Source of the DNA: Hydrogenoanaerobacterium saccharovorans | GTDB taxonomy: Bacteria; Bacillota; Clostridia; Oscillospirales; Ruminococcaceae | Direction of reading: 5' to 3' | Length of the DNA: 64,000 bases | Assembly (NCBI RefSeq): GCF_003814745.1 | Contig: NZ_RKRD01000001.1 | Span: 1,426,001-1,490,000, forward strand | Part shown: positions 44,726-52,707 of the stretch, piece after piece | Numbering within the stretch: position 1 is the stretch's first letter | Layout: each line of letters begins with the position of its first letter | Notes under the pieces: model-generated | The model's input: the letters and a program-made list of their open reading frames with translations, nothing else | What the model was told of the DNA's origin: nothing | Databases searched by the model: none | Translations under genes and position numbers: made by a program

Positions 44726-44756
44726 AAAAAGCTGTACCCTTAAAAAGGTACAGCTT
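44726..44756 (-). terminator. conditional terminator after the cobalamin riboswitch
   Basis: AAGCTGTACC (44756-44747) and GGTACAGCTT (44738-44729) form a 10-bp stem followed by TTTTT. Standing between the riboswitch and the non-coding tail, it is the natural expression platform. Confidence 0.85.
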
Positions 44757-44829
44757 CAAAAGCCTATAAAAAATATAGTACGGCTTATAAAACCACACCT
44801 TCTTAGCAACGAAGAAGTTTTTGTGTGAT

Positions 44830-44996
44830 GTACATAGGCAGATATTCTGACTCAAACGTCAAACGCGATTTTCGCCTTCCCAGATAAAACCAGTGGCAAC
44901 TGAAAATCACTACGCTTACACAGCAACGGCTTTGTGTGGGATTTTCACCCATCTTCCCTTTTAAGTGTTTCTATCAAAGAAACAACACCTATGTAC
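44830..44996 (-). promoter_or_regulatory. cobalamin (adenosylcobalamin) riboswitch
   Basis: On the minus strand the element opens and closes with a 9-bp P1 (GTACATAGG / CCTATGTAC). Inside are the conserved blocks AAAAGGGAA, GGTGAAAATCCCACAC, GCCACTGG, GGGAAGGCG and the B12 box GAGTCAGAATATCTGCC. The order matches the Rfam cobalamin family. It is followed not by a gene but by a terminator and a non-coding RNA tail. The eut locus downstream-of-promoter logic (EutBC needs AdoCbl) explains why B12 should be sensed here. Confidence 0.93.
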
Positions 44997-45018
44997 TGCA
45001 ATATTAACTTGTTATTAA

Positions 45019-45047
45019 ATTATAAGTTTTTTATTTTTATTTGTCAA
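45019..45047 (-). promoter_or_regulatory. consensus promoter of the riboswitch RNA
   Basis: TTGACA (45047-45042), 17 bases, TATAAT (45024-45019): a perfect sigma-A consensus on the minus strand, lying between the eutQ stop codon and the riboswitch. It makes the riboswitch RNA independent of the eut operon. Confidence 0.92.
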
Positions 45048-45067
45048 TGCATTAAAACTTGAGCTTA

Positions 45068-45499
45068 TTATTTTTGAGATTGCCAATCAGCAGGATAAAC
45101 AAAATAAGCAAAACGTGCATAATCGGGTGTTTGAAAATGGATATGGCTTCCTTTAGGAATATAGAGGATATCTCCTTTTTTGCCAGATATGACATTGCCG
45201 TTAATTTCAATTTCCAAGTTGCCTTCAATCACATAATCAAACTCATCATAGCTTAAAGTCCAGTCAAAAGAGGTATGATCAAGCTCCATAATACCGGCAC
45301 CCATGCGCGGAGCCTCTTCGAGGGTGACAATGTCTTTTAACGAGACACCCTTTTGCTCAAATGGCTCCGTTTTAACGGTATCTGTTTTTACTACCAGCAC
45401 TCCGCTTTTATCTACGTGTTTTTCAAAGGGAGGCTGACCTTGAGCTTCAAGCAGAACTTTCTCGACAATTTCACGAATTAATTGTTCACTTACGTTCAT
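45068..45499 (-). CDS. eutQ: ethanolamine utilization protein EutQ (cupin)
   Basis: A 143-residue cupin-fold protein. The cupin barrel covers about 45-140 (ELDHTSFDWTLSYDEFDYVIEG, GKKGDILYIPKGSHIHFQTP). EutQ has been reported to have acetate kinase activity and to support ethanolamine growth. The N-terminal 20 residues (SEQLIREIVEKVLLEA) form an amphipathic helix of the kind that targets cargo into microcompartments. Its start overlaps the eutH stop (TAATG). Last gene of the eut operon. Confidence 0.92.
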   Translation of the reverse strand: MNVSEQLIREIVEKVLLEAQGQPPFEKHVDKSGVLVVKTDTVKTEPFEQKGVSLKDIVTLEEAPRMGAGIMELDHTSFDWTLSYDEFDYVIEGNLEIEINGNVISGKKGDILYIPKGSHIHFQTPDYARFAYFVYPADWQSQK

Positions 45500-46731
45500 T
45501 ATTTACCCTCCGATGCTCCACTATCAATTTTAGAGAGCAGTTTAGGTGAAAGAATATTTGCAAGAACCAATGCTGTGATACCAGCTACCAATTTACCGAC
45601 AATAACAGGGAAAATCATCTCTTTATTGACACCTGCGGTAAATCCAAGGTGATCGCCAAAAACGAAAGCAGCTGAAACTGCAAATGCAACGTTGAGAACT
45701 TTACCTTTCGGGTTCATATCACCAAGAATATTAAACATTGCTATGTTGTTGGCAAGGTTTGCAATTAAGCCTGCAGAACCAACTTCGTCCATTCCAAGAC
45801 CTTTACCCACCTTCATCAAAGGTTTCTTAAAGGCTTTTTTAATCCATTCAACCATTGGGAATGCACCAATTAGAACTATTGCAATTGTTCCTACAACAAT
45901 GATACCGTCAATAAGCGGAATGTTTCCTCCACCCTCGGGAGGCTCTACCATCATGTTAAAGAGAGGAAAATGGATACCGGTTTGATATTGGAATACCGCA
46001 ATAGCTGTGCCGATGGTAATGATAATGGTAACTGCATTACCAAAATGGTTAAAGCCACGCATCATAGAACCGGGTTTAAACCAAAGGCCAATTGCAATCA
46101 GACCTGCAATAATGATAACCGGAATAAGATTGATGATGATTGTTAGGAAATCGATTTTATACGGAGTTAAATTCATAACCAAACCGCCAACGATACAACC
46201 GATTGGGATTGTTATTAAGCCTGCAAGCGTGCCGGCTGCCAGATAGGGACGATCTTTCGTGGCGATAATACCAAGTGCTACAGGGATTGTAAATACAATT
46301 GTTGGCCCCATCATAGTACCTAGAATCAAACCTGCAAAATTACCAATCGTTTCGTTAGCAGCGAGCTGCATTGCAAGCGGATATCCGCCCATATCGCATG
46401 CGAGCAGAGTAGTTGCAAACATAGAAGGGTCTGCACCAAACAGCCCATAAATGGGAGCAATAATGGGCTGAAGCAATACACGAAGAACGGGTGCCATTGC
46501 TACAACACCTACCATGGCAATTGCCAAAGGCCCCATTGCATTAAAACCTTCGTCAAATGCTGCACCATAACCCAATTTATTACCGCGGATTTTATCAACA
46601 GCACCGACAACCATAAAAATCATCATAATTGTCATAATAACCGAGTTTATGGACAGGTTGGAAATATAAGCTTGTATGCTATCTGTAAAAACGGATAGAT
46701 CGGTGATTCTCTCTATTAATTCTTGAAACAT
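45499..46731 (-). CDS. eutH: ethanolamine permease EutH
   Basis: A 410-residue integral membrane protein with about eleven hydrophobic helices. Characteristic stretches: MGPLAIAMVGVVAMAPVLR, DMGGYPLAMQLAANETIGNFAG, MMGPTIVFTIPVALGI and GDHLGFTAGVNKEMI. It belongs to the EutH family that takes up ethanolamine when its protonated form is scarce. AGGAG lies before the ATG. Placed between the PduT-like gene and eutQ. Confidence 0.95.
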   Translation of the reverse strand: MFQELIERITDLSVFTDSIQAYISNLSINSVIMTIMMIFMVVGAVDKIRGNKLGYGAAFDEGFNAMGPLAIAMVGVVAMAPVLRVLLQPIIAPIYGLFGADPSMFATTLLACDMGGYPLAMQLAANETIGNFAGLILGTMMGPTIVFTIPVALGIIATKDRPYLAAGTLAGLITIPIGCIVGGLVMNLTPYKIDFLTIIINLIPVIIIAGLIAIGLWFKPGSMMRGFNHFGNAVTIIITIGTAIAVFQYQTGIHFPLFNMMVEPPEGGGNIPLIDGIIVVGTIAIVLIGAFPMVEWIKKAFKKPLMKVGKGLGMDEVGSAGLIANLANNIAMFNILGDMNPKGKVLNVAFAVSAAFVFGDHLGFTAGVNKEMIFPVIVGKLVAGITALVLANILSPKLLSKIDSGASEGK

Positions 46732-46780
46732 ACTAATTCTCCTTCAATAAAAAATTTTGAATGAGTGTGTGCGTTTTGCG

Positions 46781-47320
46781 CTACAAAAGTGTTTCAAACA
46801 ATTTGGGTGACGGCCTTGGAATAACCGTAGTGCCCACCAAAAGATCAATGCCTTTTTCTGCTGCTGCAACCGCGGCACGTACCGCCCCAACGTCTCCGGT
46901 TAAGACAACTACGCCCTTTCCGCCGATAGCATAGCCGATTTTCACTTCGATTAAGGTAACATTAGCAGCTTTTGCTGCAATATCTGCAGCACGGATAGCC
47001 GATGCAATGGAGTAAAACTCCAATACGCCAACAGCTCCGGGCTGTTCCACCTGATTGGTCATACTGATGGCAGGGATTAATTGCGGATGGATATTAGGGA
47101 TGAGTAAAGTGTCGACTACACATTCGCCGCCACGTTTTTTACCTTCATCCATAGATGCCGTCACATCACCCGTATATCCGGCAATAAGGATAATATACTT
47201 TCCGGGACAAACTGTAGACGCCCGTACAATTTCAACCTGTGCCGCTTTTACCATAAAATCGCTGATTTCGATACCTCTGGCAATACTCGATAGTTCGATC
47301 ATGCCAATTGCATTTGCCAT
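46781..47320 (-). CDS. PduT-like trimeric shell protein (tandem BMC domains)
   Basis: A 179-residue protein with two BMC domains (about 1-88 and 95-179). Domain 1 contains the motif VCPGKYIILIAG, in which PduT of Salmonella uses the equivalent Cys to hold a [4Fe-4S] cluster at the trimer axis. Domain 2 ends in TTVIPRPSPKLFETLL. The likely role is an electron-passing pore in the shell. It follows the PduS-like gene by 4 bases, the classic PduS-PduT pairing, which is not part of the best-studied eut operons. Confidence 0.9.
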   Translation of the reverse strand: MANAIGMIELSSIARGIEISDFMVKAAQVEIVRASTVCPGKYIILIAGYTGDVTASMDEGKKRGGECVVDTLLIPNIHPQLIPAISMTNQVEQPGAVGVLEFYSIASAIRAADIAAKAANVTLIEVKIGYAIGGKGVVVLTGDVGAVRAAVAAAEKGIDLLVGTTVIPRPSPKLFETLL

Positions 47321-47324
47321 GCAA

Positions 47325-48680
47325 TTATCCCTCCTCGCTCTGGCTGATTACAGCACAAACGGTGTCTTGTTGCAAAATCACACCATCAATACTGGAATGA
47401 ATGTTAGCGGATAGCGCACCCTCAGCCGCCGCTGCCAGTAAATCACCTTTTCGTACACGGTCTCCAACATTCTTTATCGGAACAGCTGGTTTACCGATAT
47501 GTTGCTGAAAAGGAATCTTCACTGTTTTGGGTGTAAGTTCAAAGCAGTCTTTAACGTGATTCCCGTAGTATTTTGCAAGATTAAGCCTAGCAGCCAATCG
47601 TTCGGTGGGGGTTCTTTTATTGTTTATCTCCTCACGCGCTACAGGGGCCAAATTACGCTCTACCTGTATTCCCCGCTCTCTGATTCGAGCTTTAAAGTAG
47701 CCGTTTACCTTTCTTGGCGAAAGCCCCATCGGGCAAGCAAACATTTCGCAAACCCCGCAATCACAGCAGTTAACCGCGTCTCCGTAAGCACGCTCAAATT
47801 CAATATCATCTGTAATCAGAAGTTCGCGGTAAAAATTGCGCATTACCAAATGCGGTCTAATGCGATGACCAATCAAATATCTCGGGCACAAATCTGTACA
47901 CATTCTGCATTGGATACAAGCACTTCTTGTTTGAGCACGAATGGTACTCATAGGCAAGGTGCTGTGCTTAACCAAATAATGCTCCATCGGTAATACGATA
48001 ATGTTTCCGGTAGTTTTGGTAATAACCAAAGAATCAATCTCTTGCTTGTTATTGTATACTTTGCCCATCATCGGCCCGCCAATAATGACAGCATACTCCT
48101 GTACAGTAGGTTTTGCCTTTGTAATACACTCCGATACTGATGTCCCAATAGGTACTTTTAGCATAATCGGCATTTGTACTTCGCCTACCACAGAAAGGTA
48201 CTTATTTGTAACAGGAATGCCTTCGTTTGCATCATAAATATTAAGCAAAGTACCCACATTGCTGACTACCGCGCCCACCTGAATGGGTATTCCGCGTTCA
48301 GGGACAGACTTGCCCCATACCATATGTACCATTGTTTGCTCATCACCGGCAGGATAAAATGTAGTCATCTCAAATATTTCTATTTTGTATTTAGACCTGT
48401 TAATAGCTTCTTGCAAAGCCTTTATTTCGGTTTGATATTTGCCTTTTAATGCAATGACTTTGCGTTGTGCACCCAGATGTTCGCCTACAAGATGAATCGC
48501 TGCAACCAGCTTATCAGCAAAAGTACGGCACAGATATTTGTCGGTTTCAATGAGTGGTTCACATTCTGCTGCATTGATGATAAAGCAGTCTGCTTTCGCC
48601 TCCAGCTTAATGTGGGTGGGGAAACCCGCACCGCCCTCGCCTACAACGCCGGCTGCTTTTACTGTTTCGATTAAGTTCAT
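47325..48680 (-). CDS. PduS-like cobalamin reductase / RnfC-family flavoprotein
   Basis: A 451-residue iron-sulfur flavoprotein. N-terminal GVVGEGGAGFPTHIKL binds FMN/NADH (RnfC-like); SLBB domain around 150-210; two [4Fe-4S] motifs CIQCRMCTDLCP and CCDCGVCEMFACP; C-terminal lipoyl-like region with GDRVRKGDLLAAA. PduS reduces cob(II)alamin for adenosylation, fitting the neighbouring eutT. With the PduT-like shell protein it could pass electrons across the shell. RBS GGGCGGTGA. Confidence 0.92.
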   Translation of the reverse strand: MNLIETVKAAGVVGEGGAGFPTHIKLEAKADCFIINAAECEPLIETDKYLCRTFADKLVAAIHLVGEHLGAQRKVIALKGKYQTEIKALQEAINRSKYKIEIFEMTTFYPAGDEQTMVHMVWGKSVPERGIPIQVGAVVSNVGTLLNIYDANEGIPVTNKYLSVVGEVQMPIMLKVPIGTSVSECITKAKPTVQEYAVIIGGPMMGKVYNNKQEIDSLVITKTTGNIIVLPMEHYLVKHSTLPMSTIRAQTRSACIQCRMCTDLCPRYLIGHRIRPHLVMRNFYRELLITDDIEFERAYGDAVNCCDCGVCEMFACPMGLSPRKVNGYFKARIRERGIQVERNLAPVAREEINNKRTPTERLAARLNLAKYYGNHVKDCFELTPKTVKIPFQQHIGKPAVPIKNVGDRVRKGDLLAAAAEGALSANIHSSIDGVILQQDTVCAVISQSEEG

Positions 48681-48707
48681 GGTTTATCACCGCCCTTAAA
48701 GGCAAAT

Positions 48708-48992
48708 TCAATCTAAAACGCTTGTATCAATTTCTTTGTCATCTACTATACCTACAACTGTGGCATCTACAGGAATATGCATATCACCCGCTGCGCTGCG
48801 GGCAGAACTGCCACTAACAACAAGTACTGTTTCACCAACACCTGCACCAATGATGTCTGCCGCAACATACGGGCTGCGCCACTCCTTTTCGTCCAAGATA
48901 TGAATGGGCTTTACAATGAGGAGCTTTAGCCCAGACAGGCGTTCCTCCTTGCGGGTTGCCCATATTGTGCCTATGACTTTAGCAATTTGCAT
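48708..48992 (-). CDS. eutN: microcompartment vertex protein EutN (BMC-P)
   Basis: A 94-residue EutN/CcmL pentamer protein that caps shell vertices: MQIAKVIGTIWATRKEERLS, LDEKEWRSPYVAADIIGAGVGETVLVVSGSSAR, DATVVGIVDD. ATG at 48992 after GGGGGT is chosen; a longer in-frame start would overlap the preceding gene by more than 70 bases and lacks a site. Confidence 0.95.
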   Translation of the reverse strand: MQIAKVIGTIWATRKEERLSGLKLLIVKPIHILDEKEWRSPYVAADIIGAGVGETVLVVSGSSARSAAGDMHIPVDATVVGIVDDKEIDTSVLD

Positions 48993-49017
48993 CTTGTTAC
49001 CCCCGTCTATTTGGCTT

Positions 49018-49734
49018 TTACTCACGTACAATAGTAATACCCCGCTCGTGGGCATAGTCTTTTGCAAGGTCGGTTAAAATACTCTTTACCCCTACCTTAA
49101 GAACAGTAATTCCCTTTGCATGTAAGGCTGTAACATCTTTTTCGGTAATCACTTTTTTCTTTAACTGTGTTTGCTCTTTTTCACAGATGGCACAATCAGG
49201 TGCATTACCGTATTTTGCTGCATGTCCCAAAATAGTATCTACAATTGAACTTGCTGAGCAAAATATTACACCTGAATCCTCCAAAAGTTTGATTTTTTGA
49301 AGCATCATATTGTAATAGGGGGTAGGCGCAGTGTTCTTGTAATCAAACAGTTCAACATCCTCGCGTACTATATAGATTTTTTTTCCTGCTAATATCGCCT
49401 GAACTGCTAAAGATACATATGCATTATCACAGATGCCGGCAGAAATTTTTGAAAGAGCCTCGTTATTTAAGTTAAAAACAACAAGCACATCATAATCGTT
49501 GATGTCGCAATTGTAGTTTTTTTCTAATGCACATTCTGCTGCAAATTTTTCTGCAAGACGCTTACTTTTGAGTATTTCGTGGCAACAGATACCATGATTT
49601 TGTGTTAAAACTAAAAGTTTTTGGTAATTAGCTTTCGCTGCTGACGAAATAAAGGATTTCTCTGCGCGCTCTGTAAGTTCAACTTGCGCTAATACTTTTG
49701 AAGCTATTGCATCTACTAAGGTATTAAAGTCCAT
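49018..49734 (-). CDS. EUT-locus flavoprotein-like protein (eut_hyp, TIGR02536-like)
   Basis: A 238-residue protein found in Firmicutes eut operons without a set function. It has an N-terminal amphipathic helix (MDFNTLVDAIASKVLAQVEL), then a flavoprotein-like Rossmann region with LLVLTQNHGICCHEIL, DYDVLVVFNLNNEALSKIS and SGVIFCSASSIVDTILG. A C-terminal tail has TVLKVGVKSILTDLAKDYA, similar to an RNase-P-like or PduL-type tail helix. The N-terminal helix suggests packaging inside the shell. It lies between eutJ and eutN. Confidence 0.72.
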   Translation of the reverse strand: MDFNTLVDAIASKVLAQVELTERAEKSFISSAAKANYQKLLVLTQNHGICCHEILKSKRLAEKFAAECALEKNYNCDINDYDVLVVFNLNNEALSKISAGICDNAYVSLAVQAILAGKKIYIVREDVELFDYKNTAPTPYYNMMLQKIKLLEDSGVIFCSASSIVDTILGHAAKYGNAPDCAICEKEQTQLKKKVITEKDVTALHAKGITVLKVGVKSILTDLAKDYAHERGITIVRE

Positions 49735-49748
49735 ACTTTTCCTCCTTT

Positions 49749-50570
49749 CTACCCAATTTCACAGTTCATTGCAATGCCTGTAGGAGTAACCAGAAACGGG
49801 TTTTGAGGTTTTATGGTTTGGATTCCTGTTTCGCGTTCAAAAACTTTTTCAATCCCTGTTAAACAACAAGTACCGCCGCATAAATAGATGGTATTTACTT
49901 GAGTTTTGTCGATATAGCGATTAACAATTCCCGACATTTTCTCCAAAACAGCTTTTACTATGGGTAAAATTTCTCTGTGCCGACTATAATCTTGCTTGAT
50001 TTTTTCAGCTTCTTCAAAGGGAATGTGAAAGTTACCGGCAAGAACCAATGTAAGGTGTGTGCCTCCTGTGGGTTCATCTTCTATACGGATGACCTTACCA
50101 CCTTGCAATATCGCAAGACCAGTAGTGCCGCCGCCGATATCTACTACCACACCTTCATCGATTTGGAAAATGGAATTTGCAGCTGTTGGTTCGTCTAACA
50201 CATTGGTTACTTCAAAGCCCGCTCCCTCTGCCACATAAGTGTGAGTACGTACGCTTGCGTCCGTTCCTGCGGGCATAGCTATAGCGCATTGCGTAAGCTC
50301 TGTATTAAGGCGTTTTTCCAACTTTGCTTTAAGCTCTTTAACAATGTTAAGAGCTCCAGAATAGTCGACGACTACACCATCTCTTAAGACGTTTGCCGCT
50401 TTTTTTTCACAAGCAACAGGGTTGTTCTCTTCATCAAGAACTACAATGACAATATAGGCGGTACCCAAATCCACACCTACTTTAAACTTTTTGCCAACCG
50501 GTAAAAAAGTGGTGGTTTCAGATTGCTCTACCTTTTTTATATAATCATTAACCCTCTGCAAATCCATCAT
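49749..50570 (-). CDS. eutJ: EutJ, Hsp70-like chaperone/actin-fold protein
   Basis: A 273-residue ASKHA (actin/Hsp70 ATPase) protein. Nucleotide-binding motifs KVGVDLGTAYIVIVVLDEE and VVVDIGGGTTGLAIL are visible; there is no substrate-binding domain. EutJ is conserved in eut operons and thought to help assembly or folding of the enzymes. The start is ATG at 50570 (or the next codon). Confidence 0.9.
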   Translation of the reverse strand: MMDLQRVNDYIKKVEQSETTTFLPVGKKFKVGVDLGTAYIVIVVLDEENNPVACEKKAANVLRDGVVVDYSGALNIVKELKAKLEKRLNTELTQCAIAMPAGTDASVRTHTYVAEGAGFEVTNVLDEPTAANSIFQIDEGVVVDIGGGTTGLAILQGGKVIRIEDEPTGGTHLTLVLAGNFHIPFEEAEKIKQDYSRHREILPIVKAVLEKMSGIVNRYIDKTQVNTIYLCGGTCCLTGIEKVFERETGIQTIKPQNPFLVTPTGIAMNCEIG

Positions 50571-50589
50571 ATCTGTTATGCCCCTTTGT

Positions 50590-51201
50590 TTATTTTATAA
50601 TTTTACCCAATGTAAATCCGTTAACCGCAGCGGCGTTCGCTTCGTCAAAATCGATGTGCATACGAAAAGTAAAGTTTTTATGAACACGAATCAGCACATT
50701 TTTAAATATAATGGGTCGTTCAGACATAATTTCTACACAGACGCGCTGTTTATCTTTTAGTTCCAGCATCTGAGCAGTTTCTGGCGGTACATGCACATGA
50801 TTTTGTGCAATAATCACACCCTCTGTCAAATTAATGGTTCCGCATGGCCCTTCCACGATAATAGATCCGGAACCTTTGACATCTCCTGATTCGCGTAACG
50901 GTGCGGTAACACCCAATTCCACACAATCACTTTTGGATAATTCCACTTGCGTAGAAGATCTTACCGGGCCTAATATTGCAACGTGTTCTTTACGTCCTTT
51001 TGTACCGATGAGGTTTACTCTTTCTTCTGAAAGGTACTGCCCGGGCTGAGAAAGATCTCGTTTCGGGGTAAGTGATGCGCCACCACCAAACAAAATCTGC
51101 ATGTCCCGCTCAGAAAGATGGATATGTCTGGCAGAAACCTCTACCTCTACAAGACCTGAACGAGTAATTGCCCCAACAATTTGGTCCATTAGGTTTTGCA
51201 T
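50590..51201 (-). CDS. eutD: phosphotransacylase PduL/EutD type
   Basis: A 203-residue PduL-fold enzyme that turns acetyl-CoA into acetyl-phosphate, recycling CoA inside the shell. Two zinc-binding His groups stand in VSARHIHLSERD and AQNHVHVPPETA, in the two repeated PduL half-barrels. The N-terminal MQNLMDQIVGAI helix is typical of shell-targeted PduL. It is the PduL type, unrelated to Pta-type EutD of E. coli; the symbol follows Firmicutes eut usage. ATG at 51201 follows GGTGAGGTGG. Confidence 0.93.
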   Translation of the reverse strand: MQNLMDQIVGAITRSGLVEVEVSARHIHLSERDMQILFGGGASLTPKRDLSQPGQYLSEERVNLIGTKGRKEHVAILGPVRSSTQVELSKSDCVELGVTAPLRESGDVKGSGSIIVEGPCGTINLTEGVIIAQNHVHVPPETAQMLELKDKQRVCVEIMSERPIIFKNVLIRVHKNFTFRMHIDFDEANAAAVNGFTLGKIIK

Positions 51202-51216
51202 GATGTCCACCTCACC

Positions 51217-51996
51217 TTACCGATAATCGCCTGCCAAATACTTGCACATCATGATGTGCAAAGCACTTGAAAGCCGATTCAGTTCTTCAATAATATCCTT
51301 ACGGGTATACTTGCCGCCTATATGGAATGCACTCGCGGCAGATGTTTCGCACTCACGTACAGCAGTACGCAGTTGGTTCAAAAGGGCGTATTCTTTTCCC
51401 ATCGTATAATCAGGAAGTACCATTTGTTTCACTTTATAAAACTTCATCGGATCGTGAGAACGCTCCCGCAGTTCGACATGACTCAGCCCTATAATATACT
51501 CGTTACGGAACTCTTCGTCCAGTACATCGCACCGCATCATTTCTCTCAAAATACCAAGAATATTGCTGAGGTCTCGCAGCAGCTGTTCATTGCAATTTCC
51601 TTCTGCAATCATTGCCTGATTTAATACCACCAATGCTTGCAAGCTGTCTAATTTACCGCGGAAGAGAATACGCGGGTGGTTTTTCGGTACCAGTACATTT
51701 CCATAAAGATGTGTCATATGCTCCGGTTTTTCTATGTAATAAGCACCCGTTACATAATCTACAAATTTTGGTTTAACCCCCTCGGCCACCTGAACCGTGG
51801 GCATTTCCGGAACCGGCGTTGAAACCGGTTCCGGAGAAGCTGCAGAATTAGGCTTAATCTTAGAGATTTTGATTTTACGCTGCTGCAGGTATTCGCGCGC
51901 CGCAGGAGAGAGAAGTTTTCCCTCAGGGATATAGTAAGTATCCGGCTGGGTATTTCTCAATTCATCCCGCAATATAGCTTCAGTTATTACCTTCAA
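51217..51996 (-). CDS. eutT: EutT, cob(I)alamin adenosyltransferase
   Basis: A 259-residue adenosyltransferase that makes AdoCbl for EutBC. N-terminal domain VITEAILRDELRN and PEGKLLSPAAREYLQQRKIKIS; four-helix core from about 115 (GKLDSLQALVVLNQAMI, CDVLDEEFRNEYIIGLSHVELRERSHDP). The Cys-Cys metal motif known from Salmonella EutT is not visible, as in some Firmicutes. Alternatively PduO-like, but the N-terminus is EutT. It follows the two BMC shell genes. Confidence 0.9.
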   Translation of the reverse strand: MKVITEAILRDELRNTQPDTYYIPEGKLLSPAAREYLQQRKIKISKIKPNSAASPEPVSTPVPEMPTVQVAEGVKPKFVDYVTGAYYIEKPEHMTHLYGNVLVPKNHPRILFRGKLDSLQALVVLNQAMIAEGNCNEQLLRDLSNILGILREMMRCDVLDEEFRNEYIIGLSHVELRERSHDPMKFYKVKQMVLPDYTMGKEYALLNQLRTAVRECETSAASAFHIGGKYTRKDIIEELNRLSSALHIMMCKYLAGDYR

Positions 51997-52036
51997 ACAG
52001 TTTCGCCCCCTCTTCGGGTCAATTTAAAATACAAAG

Positions 52037-52321
52037 TTATTTCTCCAGTTTTGGAAGAATGAATTCCACTTCTTCGTGCGGCCTTGGAATAACATGAACA
52101 GAAATCAGTTCACCCACGCGCTCTGCTGCCGCTGCGCCTGCATCGGTTGCAGCTTTTACTGCACCAACATCACCGCGTACCATAACGGTTACCAACCCGC
52201 CACCGACATGCTCTTTACCAATTAAAGTAACGTTTGCTGCTTTTACCATGGCATCGGCAGCTTCAATTGAACCGACAAGCCCTTTTGTTTCTATCATACC
52301 TAATGCCTGCAATGTCGCCAT
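52037..52321 (-). CDS. eutM: BMC-H shell protein EutM (copy 2)
   Basis: A 94-residue hexameric shell protein, MATLQALGMIETKGLVGSIE..., with the pore-loop stretch HVGGGLVTVMVRGDVGAVKA and the tail HVIPRPHEEVEFILPKLEK. It differs from the next BMC-H gene at only a handful of positions over the first 90 residues, so the two are recent duplicates. Hexamers tile the shell facets and their pores pass ethanolamine or acetaldehyde-linked small molecules. Confidence 0.95.
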   Translation of the reverse strand: MATLQALGMIETKGLVGSIEAADAMVKAANVTLIGKEHVGGGLVTVMVRGDVGAVKAATDAGAAAAERVGELISVHVIPRPHEEVEFILPKLEK

Positions 52322-52356
52322 ATAGGATTCTCCTTACATTTATAAATTTTGGATTT

Positions 52357-52653
52357 CTAATTAACGCTATTATTTGCTAAGTGTGGGAGGATAAACTCAA
52401 CTTCTTCGTGTGGCCTTGGAATGACATGCACAGAAACAAGTTCTCCCACGCGTTCTGCTGCTGCTGCACCTGCATCTGTTGCAGCTTTTACTGCACCAAC
52501 ATCACCGCGTACCATAACGGTTACCAACCCGCCGCCGACATGAACCTTGCCAATTAATGTAACATTTGCTGCTTTTACCATGGCATCGGCAGCTTCAATT
52601 GATGCAACAAGTCCTTTTGTTTCAATCATACCCAATGCTTGCATTGTTGCCAT
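52357..52653 (-). CDS. eutM: BMC-H shell protein EutM (copy 1)
   Basis: A 98-residue hexameric shell protein, almost the same as its neighbour: M4 for L4, A17 for G17, V37 for E37, V for I in VSVHV, and a different tail (HLANNSVN). It is the first of the pair in transcription order, 54 bases after eutE. The extra tail residues and the charge change at position 37 are the only visible grounds for distinct roles. Confidence 0.95.
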   Translation of the reverse strand: MATMQALGMIETKGLVASIEAADAMVKAANVTLIGKVHVGGGLVTVMVRGDVGAVKAATDAGAAAAERVGELVSVHVIPRPHEEVEFILPHLANNSVN

Positions 52654-52707
52654 ATTAAATACCTCCTAAATTGTTTTACCTTAAACCATTATATTTACAT
52701 AGGGAAT

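Larger units (their letters stand above)
44557..45012 (-). ncRNA. candidate EutX/Rli55-type B12-controlled small RNA
   Basis: A predicted transcript of about 455 nt with its own consensus promoter, starting just after eutQ. In order: cobalamin riboswitch (44996-44830), hairpin CACAC-CTTCTT/AAGAAG-GTGTG, terminator (44756-44726), an about 135-nt stretch with no reading frame, and a final terminator (44590-44559). The tail folds into a 10-bp stem (44653-44644 with 44609-44600) enclosing GTATC-GATGACA-GATAC, a loop like those before eutG, eutS and eutA. In E. faecalis EutX and Listeria Rli55 such an RNA binds EutV when B12 is low. The assignment is by architecture; the binding hairpins are not fully recognisable. 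Confidence 0.65.

Noticed and set aside
44713..44735. TATATTGATATA in the sRNA tail as an ANTAR hairpin (loop ATTGAT)
   Set aside because: Only three A-T pairs hold the stem before a mismatch; too weak to list as a hairpin.
44516..44828. Short plus-strand frames opposite the riboswitch tail
   Set aside because: No ribosome site or recognisable protein, and the strand carries the complement of a clear structured RNA.
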